This document shows positions 1 to 7,723 of a DNA stretch of 64,000 nt, one piece after another. Location of the stretch: assembly GCF_027922265.1 (NCBI RefSeq), contig NZ_BSFI01000004.1:1-64000 (forward strand), written 5' to 3'. Position numbers and translations under genes: made by a program. Every line of letters starts with the position of its first letter. Positions within the stretch are counted from its first letter, which is position 1. The notes beneath the pieces were generated by a model, which was given only the letters and a program-made list of their open reading frames with translations, searched no databases and was not told where the DNA came from. The stretch is from Hansschlegelia plantiphila. GTDB lineage: Bacteria > Pseudomonadota > Alphaproteobacteria > Rhizobiales > Methylopilaceae.

Positions 1-2
1 AC

Positions 3-494
3 GACCGTGTGCTCAGTTCGGTGAGCTACTCGTTGGCGGGCCAGTATATCGAGCGGTTGAGGCTGACCGGCGACGGAGACGTCAACGGAACCGGCAACTC
101 GCTGAGCAATATAATAGCCGGCAACTCGGGCGATAACGTCATAGACGGCGGCAAAGGCTCAGACCGGATCGGGGGCGGCGCGGGCCGCGATACATTCGTG
201 TTCGCCAATGCGCTCAGCGCGAGCAATGTCGACGTGGTCGCCGACTTCAAGGCGATCGACGACACGATCCGGCTCGAAAACGGAGTATTCACCGGTCTGT
301 CGGCAGGTGGATTATCATCCGACGCGTTTTACATCGGGACCGGCGCGCACGACGCCTCCGACCGCATCATCTACAACGCAAATTCCGGCGCGCTGTTCTT
401 CGATAGAGATGGGACGGGATCGGTCCAGGCCGTTCAGTTCGCGACGTTCGAAAACCACGCCACGATCACGGAGGCGGATTTCACGGTGGTGTAG
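3..494 (+). CDS. RTX-type calcium-binding secreted protein, C-terminal part
   Basis: Only the C-terminal end is in the window; the frame is already open at the left edge. The visible part has a beta-strand repeat (LSSVSYSLAGQYIERLRLTG) followed by degenerate Gly/Asp nonapeptides (DGGKGSDRIGGGAGRDTFVF), which in RTX proteins form a Ca2+-binding beta-roll. After these come DVVADF and a short acidic tail ending in TEADFTVV, as is usual for the uncleaved C-terminal signal of type I secretion. The product is therefore expected outside the cell. The catalytic or adhesive part lies left of the window, so the substrate or role cannot be told. The protease/ATPase exporter genes are not in view. Confidence 0.85.
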   Translation, partial: DRVLSSVSYSLAGQYIERLRLTGDGDVNGTGNSLSNIIAGNSGDNVIDGGKGSDRIGGGAGRDTFVFANALSASNVDVVADFKAIDDTIRLENGVFTGLSAGGLSSDAFYIGTGAHDASDRIIYNANSGALFFDRDGTGSVQAVQFATFENHATITEADFTVV

Positions 495-551
495 CGCGCG
501 CCCGGGCAAAGCCCTGACGAGGCGCGCCATAGTGCCGGGGCGGGAGAACGG

Positions 552-1137
552 TCAGGGCTTCTTGTCAAGCGCCAGCTTCTCGGAGAGCCGGTCGAGGATC
601 TCGGTCTGCTTGTCGTTCGCCTCCTTGATAGGGCCGATGCCGGCGGTCCAGAGCGCGCCGGTGCCGCCTCGACGACTGCCGCTTTGGCCTCCGGGATCCG
701 CGCCACGATCTTGTCGATCAAGCGCCGTCGGATTGTTTGAGGCCGGCGACAGACTCGGGGTTGTTCGCCTTGGTGAACTCAAGCGTTTCGGAAACGACAG
801 TTCCCTGCACGATCGCGGCTGGCAGAAGCCCTGCGTCGAGCTTGCGGGCGAAGATCACCTTCAGACCCGTCTCCATGGTCCGATAGAGCGAGAGCGCGAG
901 CTTCTCGTCCTTGATCGCCTTCAGGGCGCTCGCCGCCCGCGCCGCGACCCATGCGCCGAGGATCGAGAGGAGGCCGAGCCCGATCCCGTCAATGGCGGTG
1001 ATCGCCTGAGGCCGCATCTCGGCCCAGAGGTCGCCGACGAACGGACCCGGCGCCACGGCGGACGAGACGTCGAGCGCGTAGGAGGCGAGCGAAAGCGCGA
1101 GCAGGCAGCAGACGCCGGCCCGGACGAGCAGGTTCAT
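552..1137 (-). pseudogene. holin-like membrane protein, frameshifted twice
   Basis: The first 139 codons read from an ATG at 1137 give a signal-anchor-like helix (residues 3-22), a second hydrophobic helix (about 50-70) and an amphipathic stretch (DEKLALSLYRTMETGLKVIF), a layout like LLH-type phage holins. The frame then meets TGA at 718-720. One base missing there would continue it as LIDKIVARIPEAKAAVVEA in the next frame, and a second shift near 655-680 gives TAGIGPIKEANDKQTEILDR to a stop at 552. Three consecutive frames that read as one sensible protein indicate a pseudogene. The holin assignment is inference from topology; the two frameshifts are seen directly. It belongs to the prophage remains left of the tRNA repeat. 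Confidence 0.6.
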
Positions 1138-1222
1138 GGGAGGTGCTCCAGTAGTTCGAAAGGAGGGCTGTACGGCGCCCGCCGCCGCCCGACGTCAGTT
1201 CAGACGCGAGGAGATCGAAGCG

Positions 1223-1408
1223 ATGAGCGACGAGAAGACGAAGCCGCCATACGGGACGTCCATTTCGAAGCCGGACGAAAAGGCCGGGGTCGAAGTCGGC
1301 GGTGGGGACAAGGCCGCAGCCGCGCACAGCGAAGAGGCCAGGAAGGAAAGCCGCCACGACCATTCGCCTGACGACGAGATCGAGGAGGACGATTGGGGCG
1401 AGGCCTGA
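1223..1408 (+). CDS. small acidic hypothetical protein, prophage remnant region
   Basis: This is a 61-residue protein, rich in Asp/Glu/Lys with no hydrophobic segment, ending DDEIEEDDWGEA. It has an ATG preceded by GAGGAG about nine bases upstream, which supports translation. It lies divergent from the broken holin-like gene and just before the endolysin remnant, so it probably belongs to the same old prophage. I recognise no family. It may be a surviving accessory gene or simply not yet mutated; low complexity makes any functional guess unsafe. Confidence 0.4.
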   Translation: MSDEKTKPPYGTSISKPDEKAGVEVGGGDKAAAAHSEEARKESRHDHSPDDEIEEDDWGEA

Positions 1409-1417
1409 TCTTCGACG

Positions 1418-1602
1418 TCAGGCCGCCGCCTCGATCGCTGCGACGCGCGCCTCGAGCTTCGTCAGGCGCAAGGTGAATTCGTCATTGACCGGGCTGGCGG
1501 GGCAACGACTGGCGCCGCCTCGAGCGCCTCAAGCCGGCCGTGGATTGCGGCGCGGGTCTTCGGCCCGGCCATGCCGTCCGTCGCGAGGGACGCGCCGACG
1601 GC
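1418..1602 (-). pseudogene. endolysin C-terminal remnant (peptidoglycan-binding motif)
   Basis: Reading the minus strand, the segment DGMAGPKTRAAIHGRLEALE matches the end of a PG_binding_1 repeat (consensus D-G-x-x-G-P-x-T), as found at the C terminus of many alphaproteobacterial phage lysozymes. After APPA the frame shifts; the next frame continues VNDEFTLRLTKLEARVAAIE to a TGA at 1418-1420, a short coiled-coil-like tail. The catalytic domain is missing: at about 1603 the sequence turns into the recombinase remnant on the other strand. So it is a truncated and frameshifted lysis gene. The family comes from motif recognition only. Confidence 0.5.
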
Positions 1603-1603
1603 C

Positions 1604-1946
1604 GAGCGCGACCGCCTCGAGGGCGAGCTGGCGGACGCCGGCGCGGTGGAAAAGGTCGTCGGGTGCATCCGGCCGCGATCGAGAGCTACCGGCGGGACAT
1701 CACGGCACTCTCGGAAAGCCTCAACCGCACCTTCGCCGACAGCGACAGGCTGCGCGATCGCCGCCTTCCGCTCACTGGTCGAGACGGTGACGATTCAGCC
1801 CATCTGTCGCCGGCGAGAAGGTCGTGGCGAACGTGTAAGGACGCCTCGGCGCGCTGCTTGATCACGACCTGTTCCCTACGCGCAAAGTGTCGGGGGGGTC
1901 GGTGGTAGCGGAGGAGGGACTCGAACCCCCGACACGCGGATTATGA
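1604..1946 (+). pseudogene. serine site-specific recombinase, C-terminal remnant
   Basis: Pieces in three frames join into one C-terminal stretch typical of large serine recombinases in alphaproteobacteria: ERDRLEGELADAGAVEKVVG (from 1604), then HPAAIESYRRDITALSESLN (frame change near 1662), then AIAAFRSLVETVTIQPI (change near 1752), then AGEKVVANV from 1809, an in-frame TAA at 1836, and GRLGALLDHDLFPTRKVSGG running to TGA at 1944-1946. The catalytic N-terminal domain is absent. The last codons (VVAEEGLEPPTRGL) are encoded by the tRNA-derived repeat itself, so this recombinase gene once sat against the same tRNA site. This is a decayed integrase of an earlier element, not part of the present one. 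Confidence 0.7.
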
Positions 1947-1950
1947 TTCC
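1903..1950 (+). repeat. left attachment repeat (attL), tRNA-Met 3' fragment
   Basis: These 48 bases are identical to 14438-14485, which is the 3' part of an intact tRNA-Met gene (on the minus strand, from the anticodon arm through the CCA end). The match stops abruptly on both sides. A perfect direct repeat, one copy inside a complete tRNA and next to an integrase, is the usual sign of tyrosine-recombinase integration. This left copy is only a tRNA fragment; the 5' half of the tRNA is missing here. Confidence 0.9.
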
Positions 1951-2068
1951 ACGTTAAGCTACCGATTTTGTTGCGCTTTTTCTCCAACTACGGAGTAAAG
2001 GCATCGTGTTGCATCAGTACCTTACCGGCGTTCTGCCAACTAAAACTGGTCCTCCCCCGGCACGAAAA

Positions 2069-2133
2069 CGGTCGCTCCGATTGCCCCTCGGAACGACCGC
2101 TATCGACGTTGCCACGCGGGATTGCAGCCCGCG
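2069..2133 (+). other. two hairpins upstream of the primase gene
   Basis: The 210 bases between attL and the primase start hold no convincing gene. They contain two inverted repeats: 2069-2080 with 2088-2099 (11 of 12 pairs, 7-base loop) and 2115-2120 with 2128-2133 (6 pairs, 7-base loop). The second ends about 27 bases before the primase ATG. They could be a transcription attenuator or part of a replication origin read by the primase. Neither is followed by a T-run, so they are not ordinary intrinsic terminators on the plus strand. Confidence 0.5.
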
Positions 2134-2160
2134 CGAATACCGCGGGAAAGGACCCCGACG

Positions 2161-4470
2161 ATGCTTCAAAATTACAGTGAACCTGTTCGAAACTCAAGCG
2201 ATCGCGCCGCCAGTATCCTCGGCGCGGGCGATCCGCTGGACCGCAAACTGCGGCTCACTCAGTTCCCGGATCGGGCGGCGGCTAGCAAGACTGATCTGAA
2301 TCTCTCGCTACGCGAGTTGGGCACTTCGATCCGTGAAGCATGCGCGGCCGAAAAGAGTGGCCTGCCGTGGTTTAAGCTTGCTGTTTTCGGCGACATCCGC
2401 ACCGAGCGGCGGTGCCTGAGGCACAACGCGAACGTCGTCGAAGTGACCGGCGTCGAGGCCGATTACGACGACGGCGTGCTCTCGGCCCTTGAGGCAGTCG
2501 ACCGGCTGACGGAGGCCGGGATAACCGCGCTCGTCTATGAGACGCCGGGCAGTACGCTGGAGCGGCCGAAGTGGCGAGTGCTGGCGCCGTTCTCCCGAGA
2601 GTTGGAGCCGGGCGAGCGCGACCGCCCCATGGCCCGCTTACACGGCCTCTTCGGAGGCGTCTTCGACCCGGCGTCCTTCACGCTGTCTCAGGCCTATTAC
2701 GCCGGCAACGTGGAGGGGAAGCCCGACGTCGGCGTCCGGCTGGTTAAGGGCCGCCGCTACCTCGACGAGGCCGACGACCTCGACGCCGGGGCGATCGGCC
2801 GCCCGGGGCGCTCCAGCGGGGGGTCGAGCGCCACGGCGGGCGTAGCAGGTGATCGGACCTATCTGCCTTTCGACGAGTTCGCCGACGCCGTCCGCGCGAT
2901 CCCGAACGACGACGCCTCCTTCGACGTCTGGCTCAAGATCGCAATGGCGGTGCACCACGAAAGCGCCGCTTCGGACGAGGGGCGGACGCTGGCCCATGAA
3001 TGGTCGGAGCGGTCGACCAAGTACGACGCGGACGACCTTGATCGCCGATGGGGCTCCTTCGGTCGCAATGGCGGCGCGACGGTGACTGGCTGGGAGGTGC
3101 TGAGACTCGCTTCCGACCATGGCTGGCGCAACCCGGCGAAGAAGCGCGCTCTGGAGTCGATGCCGCCCTCCGACGTCGCGATCGACCCTGTGACTGCGCG
3201 ACTGAACAAGAGCTTCGCGGCGGTCCGGCTGGGCGGTCGGACCCTCGTCGCCGAGTCGAAGCCCGACGGGTCGTTCGACCTCGGAAGTGTCGACGACCTC
3301 CACCGCTGGCACGAAAACGACCTCGTCCTCGAACCGGGCGGCCGGGCGCGGGAGCCCGCGTCGAAGCATTGGATGCGCGACCCTGACAGGCGGCAGTATC
3401 GGGGCATCGTCTTCGACCCGTCCGGCCATGCGCCGCCGGCCGCCCTCAATCTCTGGACGGGCTGGGCGGTCGCGCCGGAGGCGGGCGCGACATGTGAGCG
3501 GATCGTCGAGCACGTCCGCGAAGTGGTTTGTGACGGCAAGCCGAAGCAGTTCGGCTACGTGATCGGATGGCTTGCGCACCTAGTCCAGCGACCCGCTGAG
3601 AAACCGGGCGTGGCGTTGGTGCTGAAGGGCGGGAAGGGCGCGGGCAAGGACACGCTCGCGGAGGTCGTGCGTCGGATCGTCGGGCAGCGGCACGTCGCCC
3701 ACGTCGACAACCCGGAGCGCCTCACGAGCCGCTTCAATGCGGGATTTGCGACCGCGATCGTGGGCCACGTCGAAGAAGCGTTTTGGGCAGGCGATCGGGC
3801 CAAAAAGGGAGCGCTTCAAGCGTTGATCACATCGCCGACGATGACGCTGGAGCGGAAGGGAATCGACCCGATCGTCGTCGATTCTTTCCTGCGGCTCATC
3901 ATGACGACGAACGAAGACTGGGCTGTGCCAGCGTCGGCCGACGAGAGGCGATATGCGATCTTCGACGTCTCAGATTTCCGGATTGGTGATCGTAAGTATT
4001 TTTCGGCGCTTTACGCGGAGATCGAAGGCGACGGGCCGGCGGCCTTCCTCAACTACTTGCTGGGCGTCGACCTTACGGATTTCGAACCGCGCGACGTGCC
4101 CCAGACGGCGGCGCTGCGGGACCAGAAGGTCGCCTCGCTTCAGGGTTTCGACCGCTGGTGGTTCGACATCCTTCATGAAGGTGTCTTGCCCGGAGACCGT
4201 GCCGCTTGGGAAAGCGGCGAGGTCGAAGTTCCGCGTGACGCGCTTCGGGACAGCTACGACGCTTTCATTCGAGACCAACGGTTTCAGGGCGCAGCGATCA
4301 ACGCCACGCAGTTCGGTCAAAAACTCAATCAGGTGCTGCCGAGCGTCCAGACGATCCGCCCGCGTTCGGAGCGCGGAGCGCGTCTCCGTCTCTATGTTGT
4401 GCCGATACTCGACCGATGCCGCGAAGAATTTGAGGCGTGGATCACGATGCCGGTCGATTGGGGGGCTTAG
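2161..4470 (+). CDS. phage primase-helicase (PriCT and DUF5906-type ATPase)
   Basis: A 769-residue replication protein. The N-terminal third (about 60-215) resembles primase/polymerase-like domains of phages and plasmids. A PriCT-2-like stretch follows (about 230-310; FDEFADAVRAIPNDDASFDV, then WLKIAMAVHHES). The last half is a superfamily 3-like helicase with Walker A GGKGAGKDT near residue 490, a later VGHVEEAFWA segment and the MTTNEDWAVP strand typical of DUF5906/phage P4-type helicases. The ATG at 2161 is chosen because AAAGGA lies eight bases upstream; an ATG 39 bases earlier lacks such a site. It probably starts replication of the element after induction, as in satellites and P4-like elements. 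It is the first gene inside the left end. Confidence 0.85.
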   Translation: MLQNYSEPVRNSSDRAASILGAGDPLDRKLRLTQFPDRAAASKTDLNLSLRELGTSIREACAAEKSGLPWFKLAVFGDIRTERRCLRHNANVVEVTGVEADYDDGVLSALEAVDRLTEAGITALVYETPGSTLERPKWRVLAPFSRELEPGERDRPMARLHGLFGGVFDPASFTLSQAYYAGNVEGKPDVGVRLVKGRRYLDEADDLDAGAIGRPGRSSGGSSATAGVAGDRTYLPFDEFADAVRAIPNDDASFDVWLKIAMAVHHESAASDEGRTLAHEWSERSTKYDADDLDRRWGSFGRNGGATVTGWEVLRLASDHGWRNPAKKRALESMPPSDVAIDPVTARLNKSFAAVRLGGRTLVAESKPDGSFDLGSVDDLHRWHENDLVLEPGGRAREPASKHWMRDPDRRQYRGIVFDPSGHAPPAALNLWTGWAVAPEAGATCERIVEHVREVVCDGKPKQFGYVIGWLAHLVQRPAEKPGVALVLKGGKGAGKDTLAEVVRRIVGQRHVAHVDNPERLTSRFNAGFATAIVGHVEEAFWAGDRAKKGALQALITSPTMTLERKGIDPIVVDSFLRLIMTTNEDWAVPASADERRYAIFDVSDFRIGDRKYFSALYAEIEGDGPAAFLNYLLGVDLTDFEPRDVPQTAALRDQKVASLQGFDRWWFDILHEGVLPGDRAAWESGEVEVPRDALRDSYDAFIRDQRFQGAAINATQFGQKLNQVLPSVQTIRPRSERGARLRLYVVPILDRCREEFEAWITMPVDWGA

Positions 4471-4471
4471 C

Positions 4472-4689
4472 GGTCCAACTGGTCCGGCTGCACCCTGAAA
4501 ACAGAGCTTCAGTTGGACCAGTAATTGTCAAGCATTCTCAGGGATTTACTAGCTATGGTCCAACTGGTCCAACCGGTCCAACTGAATATCAACTCATACG
4601 CACATGCGCATGCAGGCGCACGCCCACGCGCATGCGCGCATACACGGGGTACGAACCTGCCCGGACCAGCTGGACCAGTTGGACCACCC
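4472..4689 (+). repeat. array of 9-bp GGTCCAACT repeats in both orientations before terS
   Basis: The 418 bases between primase and TerS (4471-4888) contain no gene I can support. Copies of GGTCCAACT lie at 4472-4480, 4557-4565 and 4575-4583, with variants at 4481-4489 and 4566-4574. Reverse copies (AGTTGGACC or GGACCAGTT) lie at 4511-4519, 4663-4671 (variant) and 4672-4680. Arms 4556-4579 and 4663-4686 are inverted repeats with 22 of 24 matches. The spacer holds two runs (4595-4614, 4625-4646) of perfectly alternating pyrimidine-purine. A further hairpin is 4779-4785 with 4797-4803. The position before a Nu1-like TerS suggests a packaging site; a replication origin is the alternative. Confidence 0.75.
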
Positions 4690-4888
4690 CAAGAAGGTCA
4701 ACGGTCTGCCAAGGATGCTCAGTTGGCCCACGGGCTGGGCCAGATGGCCCGGATGCCGGTATCGGGCAAAAGCGTCTTGCCCGGACGACGGGTCCCTCCG
4801 GGCGCCGCCACGCCGCGGGGCGCGCTGAGCCGCGATCTATCACTCGGTGAAAACGTTTTTACTGCGATTTCGCGGGAGGCCGGTCGTT

Positions 4889-5389
4889 ATGAGTAAAGCG
4901 GCTTTTACCTCGCGCATCGCCAGCATTCTCGGCGACGACGACGACCCTCCCTCCATCGAGGTCGTCAACGCGGCGGCCGTCGGCGATCTCGTCGGCGTCA
5001 CGGGTCGACGTATTGAACAGCTCGCCAGCGACGGAGTGATCCTCCGGATCGGCGTCGGGCGTTTCGACAAGCGCGCTTCTGTCCGGGCCTATTGTGATTT
5101 CCTCCGCGCTGGCGCGACCGGGCGGGGCAACGTCGACAAAGCTTATCGGGACGCGAAGACGCGTGCTGCGGCGGCCCAAGCCGAAAAGATCGAAACAGCG
5201 AATGCAGTCGCCGCCGGCGAGTTGGTCTCCGCAGCCGACGTCGCCGCCGCTTGGTCGACCATCCTCGCGGACGTTCGCGCCGCGATGCTGGCGATCCCGA
5301 GCCGAGTCCAGGGTATCGATCGCCACGCGATCGAGTTGCTTGACCGGGAGATCAGAGAAGCGCTGGAGGGTCTCGCTGATGCTGGCTGA
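4889..5389 (+). CDS. terminase small subunit, Nu1-like
   Basis: A 166-residue protein. Residues about 27-72 (NAAAVGDLVGVTGRRIEQLA, then the strand around GRFDKRASVRAYCDFL) form a winged helix-turn-helix as in lambda gpNu1. A charged alpha-helical region (RDAKTRAAAAQAEKIETANA) and a C-terminal helix that should contact the large subunit follow. Nu1-type proteins recognise the packaging site and load the motor. The ATG at 4889 has GGGAGG ten bases upstream. The stop overlaps the start of the large subunit by 11 bases, so translation is coupled. The repeat array directly upstream is a natural candidate for its binding sites (inference). Confidence 0.85.
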   Translation: MSKAAFTSRIASILGDDDDPPSIEVVNAAAVGDLVGVTGRRIEQLASDGVILRIGVGRFDKRASVRAYCDFLRAGATGRGNVDKAYRDAKTRAAAAQAEKIETANAVAAGELVSAADVAAAWSTILADVRAAMLAIPSRVQGIDRHAIELLDREIREALEGLADAG

Positions 5390-7163
5390 TCTTCGACGCG
5401 ACGCTCTGAAGGCGCTACGGCCTCCGCCGAGGATCGACCTAGCCGACTGGGTCAGCGCGAACGTCTTTCTGCCGTCGAGCCTCGCAGCTCATCCCGGACG
5501 AATGCGGCTGTGGCCGCATCAGGTCGAAATCGCCCGGAGTATGGGTGCGCGGGACGTCGAGCGGGTCTCGATCCTGAAGTCGGCGCGTATCGGATACACG
5601 CAGCTCGGCGTGGCGGCGCTCGGCAACTTCGTGGCGAACGATCCCGGCCCAATCCTCGTCGTCCTGCCTGCCGAACAGGACTGTCGCGATCTTATGGTCG
5701 GCAATGTCGAGCCGACTTTCGCGGAGTCGCCGGCGCTTAGGGCCGCGCTGTCGTCGACCGCCTCAGATCGCGACACGCTTTTCAGTCGGCGCTTCCCGGG
5801 CGGCTCGCTCAAGCTGGTCTCCGCGCGGGCTCCTCGAAACCTCCGTGGCCATACGGCTCGCGTGCTGTTCCTCGACGAGGTCGACGCATTCGAAGTCGAC
5901 GTCCGCGGCGAAGGCGATCCTGTCGCGCTCGCCGAGCGGCGCACGACGACCTTCAGCAACCGCAAAATAATCATGGGTTCGACGCCCGTTCACGAGCAGA
6001 CGTCGCGGATCGTTCGCGCCTATGAACGGTCCGACCGTCGCGTGTATGAGTGCGCCTGTCCCGCCTGCGGCGAGCGCCACGAGCTGCGCTGGAAGGACAT
6101 CCGCTGGCCCGACGACGCGCCCGGTCGGGCCTTCTGGAGCTGTCCGGGGTGCGGTGGCGTCGTCGAAGACGCCGACAAGGCTACGTTCGTCTCCGGCGGC
6201 CGCTGGCGGCCCACGGCGTCCCATGTGAAGGGGCATCACGGCTACCGGGTCTCGGCGCTCGTGAGCCTCCTGCCGAACGCGAGCTGGGGTCGTCTCGCGG
6301 GCGAATTTCTGGAGGCGAAGAAGAGTCCTCAGACGCTCCAGACATTCGTCAACACCGTGCTGGGCGAGGCATGGCGCGACGACGGCGAAGAGCTGGACGA
6401 AGGCGCCCTTGCGGGTCGCGCGGAGGGTTTTGGTCTCGACGAGCTTCCGCCGGAAGTACTCGTCGTGACCGCTGGCGTTGACGTGCAGGACGACCGGATC
6501 GAGATCACGACTGTCGGCTGGACCAAGGACGGCGCGGCGCTCGCACTCGGTCATGGCGTCGTCTGGGGCTCCCCGCTCGACGAGGAAACATGGCGCGAGG
6601 TCGATGACCATCTCCGGCGCACGTGGAAGCATCCGAACGGCGGGCTCCTTCGGGTCGACGCCGCGATCGTCGACTCCGGCTCCGGCGGCCATACGGACGC
6701 CGTCTACGCGTTCTGTCGTCCGCGGACCTCACGGCGCGTGTTCGCCGGCAAGGGCGTCCCCGGCTTCGCCCGGCCAATGGCGGAGGTCTCCAAGGCGCGA
6801 GCGCTCCGGCTGGTCCTCGTGGGCGTGGATGCGATCAAATCGCAGATCGTGAACCGCCTTCAGTCGGGCACGTCGATCCGGTTCTCGGCCGGCTTGTCGG
6901 CGACGTGGTTTGAGCAACTCGCCTCGGAGAAGCGCGTCGTCCGGTACACCCGAGGGCAGCCCTTCCGCGCCTTTGAGCGCATTCCCGGACGTCGATCGGA
7001 GGCTCTCGATTGTCTGGTCTATGCGTTCGCTGCTCGCCAGATGGTAGGGGTGGACCCAGGGCGTCGGGAAAATGAGCTTTCGAGCGAGGCTATGCCGGCC
7101 GAACGACTGACAGTAATCAAAAGCGCTTGGCTCTCAAATTCGAAATTTTCGATACGATATTGA
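5379..7163 (+). CDS. terminase large subunit, GpA family
   Basis: A 594-residue packaging motor of the lambda gpA family. It has an N-terminal ATPase with the GpA-type deviant Walker A (SARIGYTQ, around residue 68), Walker B LFLDEVDAF, a Cys cluster (CACPACGERHELRW ... CPGCGG) and a C-terminal nuclease starting VTAGVDVQDDRIEITTVGW. The start at 5379 has GGAGGG eight bases upstream. Gp-A type motors usually cut at cos sites, so the element is probably packaged from a cos-like sequence. The last about 15 residues (SAWLSNSKFSIRY) read into AT-rich DNA and overlap the 3' end of the opposite HEPN gene by 47 bases, suggesting the original C terminus was replaced when the cargo arrived. Confidence 0.93.
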   Translation: MLADLRRDALKALRPPPRIDLADWVSANVFLPSSLAAHPGRMRLWPHQVEIARSMGARDVERVSILKSARIGYTQLGVAALGNFVANDPGPILVVLPAEQDCRDLMVGNVEPTFAESPALRAALSSTASDRDTLFSRRFPGGSLKLVSARAPRNLRGHTARVLFLDEVDAFEVDVRGEGDPVALAERRTTTFSNRKIIMGSTPVHEQTSRIVRAYERSDRRVYECACPACGERHELRWKDIRWPDDAPGRAFWSCPGCGGVVEDADKATFVSGGRWRPTASHVKGHHGYRVSALVSLLPNASWGRLAGEFLEAKKSPQTLQTFVNTVLGEAWRDDGEELDEGALAGRAEGFGLDELPPEVLVVTAGVDVQDDRIEITTVGWTKDGAALALGHGVVWGSPLDEETWREVDDHLRRTWKHPNGGLLRVDAAIVDSGSGGHTDAVYAFCRPRTSRRVFAGKGVPGFARPMAEVSKARALRLVLVGVDAIKSQIVNRLQSGTSIRFSAGLSATWFEQLASEKRVVRYTRGQPFRAFERIPGRRSEALDCLVYAFAARQMVGVDPGRRENELSSEAMPAERLTVIKSAWLSNSKFSIRY

Positions 7164-7722
7164 GTATCTTTGACGTGTATTGCCGCGCCTTCTCCGCTGG
7201 TATCCTAACTGACCCATGCACTATTATATTTCTGACTTCGAGTGCTTCCTGAATAGTCGAAAGATCATAGTTGTTCAATATGTCTTCCCGATGAAGACGA
7301 TCGATAACGGATCTAATCGAAAGTCTATTAAATTTCTCTCCGTCTTGGGTTAATATCTGTTTCGCAACTTCCTCGAATGCGTTCCAAGCATCGATCAGCT
7401 CCAGCGTATAACCTGCGGCAAGACGCTCTTGGATTTCAAAATCGTCTCTCGATTTCTTATACCGGACAACGGCGGCTGCTAAGACAGCGAAAAACAGCCC
7501 ACTGGCTCCGGTAAATAATATCAACTGCTGTCTGAAAGAAATTTCAAGTTTATAGAAGTCAAAAAGAAAATATAAAATCGATCCTATGGCAACGGTCAAT
7601 CCAAATACTTGATAAATGTACATTGTAGTATTGAACATGTAATCGCGCCTTGAGCGAGATAATACAGAATCCGACTCAATGCTTTTTATATTCTCGACGG
7701 AGCTTTTGATTTCGTCGGCCAT
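7117..7722 (-). CDS. two-helix membrane protein with C-terminal HEPN-like RNase domain
   Basis: A 201-residue protein on the strand opposite the phage genes. A short cytoplasmic N terminus is followed by a hydrophobic hairpin (about 33-54 and 65-87). After it comes an all-helical domain (about 100-198): LELIDAWNAFEEVAKQIL, then a helix around SIRSVIDRLHRED, then EVRNIIVHGS with R164 and H169. R-N-x3-H (R-x4-H) is the catalytic signature of HEPN ribonucleases, and its place near the end of the helical bundle fits. The start is one base after the stop of the upstream gene, so the two are surely co-translated. The DNA is far richer in A/T than the phage genes (bases 7561-7620 are 28% GC by hand count), so it is foreign cargo. 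A role in RNA cleavage at the membrane during infection is inference. Confidence 0.65.
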   Translation of the reverse strand: MADEIKSSVENIKSIESDSVLSRSRRDYMFNTTMYIYQVFGLTVAIGSILYFLFDFYKLEISFRQQLILFTGASGLFFAVLAAAVVRYKKSRDDFEIQERLAAGYTLELIDAWNAFEEVAKQILTQDGEKFNRLSIRSVIDRLHREDILNNYDLSTIQEALEVRNIIVHGSVRIPAEKARQYTSKILNIVSKISNLRAKRF

Positions 7723-7723
7723 C

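Noticed and set aside
552..1946. Frameshifts as sequencing errors
   Set aside because: Frameshifts cluster in three neighbouring prophage genes (and separately in one relic at 22.6-23.0 kb) while all the other large genes are intact; one in-frame TAA and missing N-terminal domains also point to real decay. Raw reads would be needed to be certain.
4557..4689. CRISPR array
   Set aside because: The repeats are 9 bases, partly inverted and mostly without spacers; no cas genes in the window.
4525..4896. Open frame over the repeat array that ends at the TerS start
   Set aside because: Its first half is only the translation of the 9-bp repeats and the alternating run. No ribosome site and no recognisable protein; the last 50 codons could be a coupled leader peptide, but there is no positive evidence.
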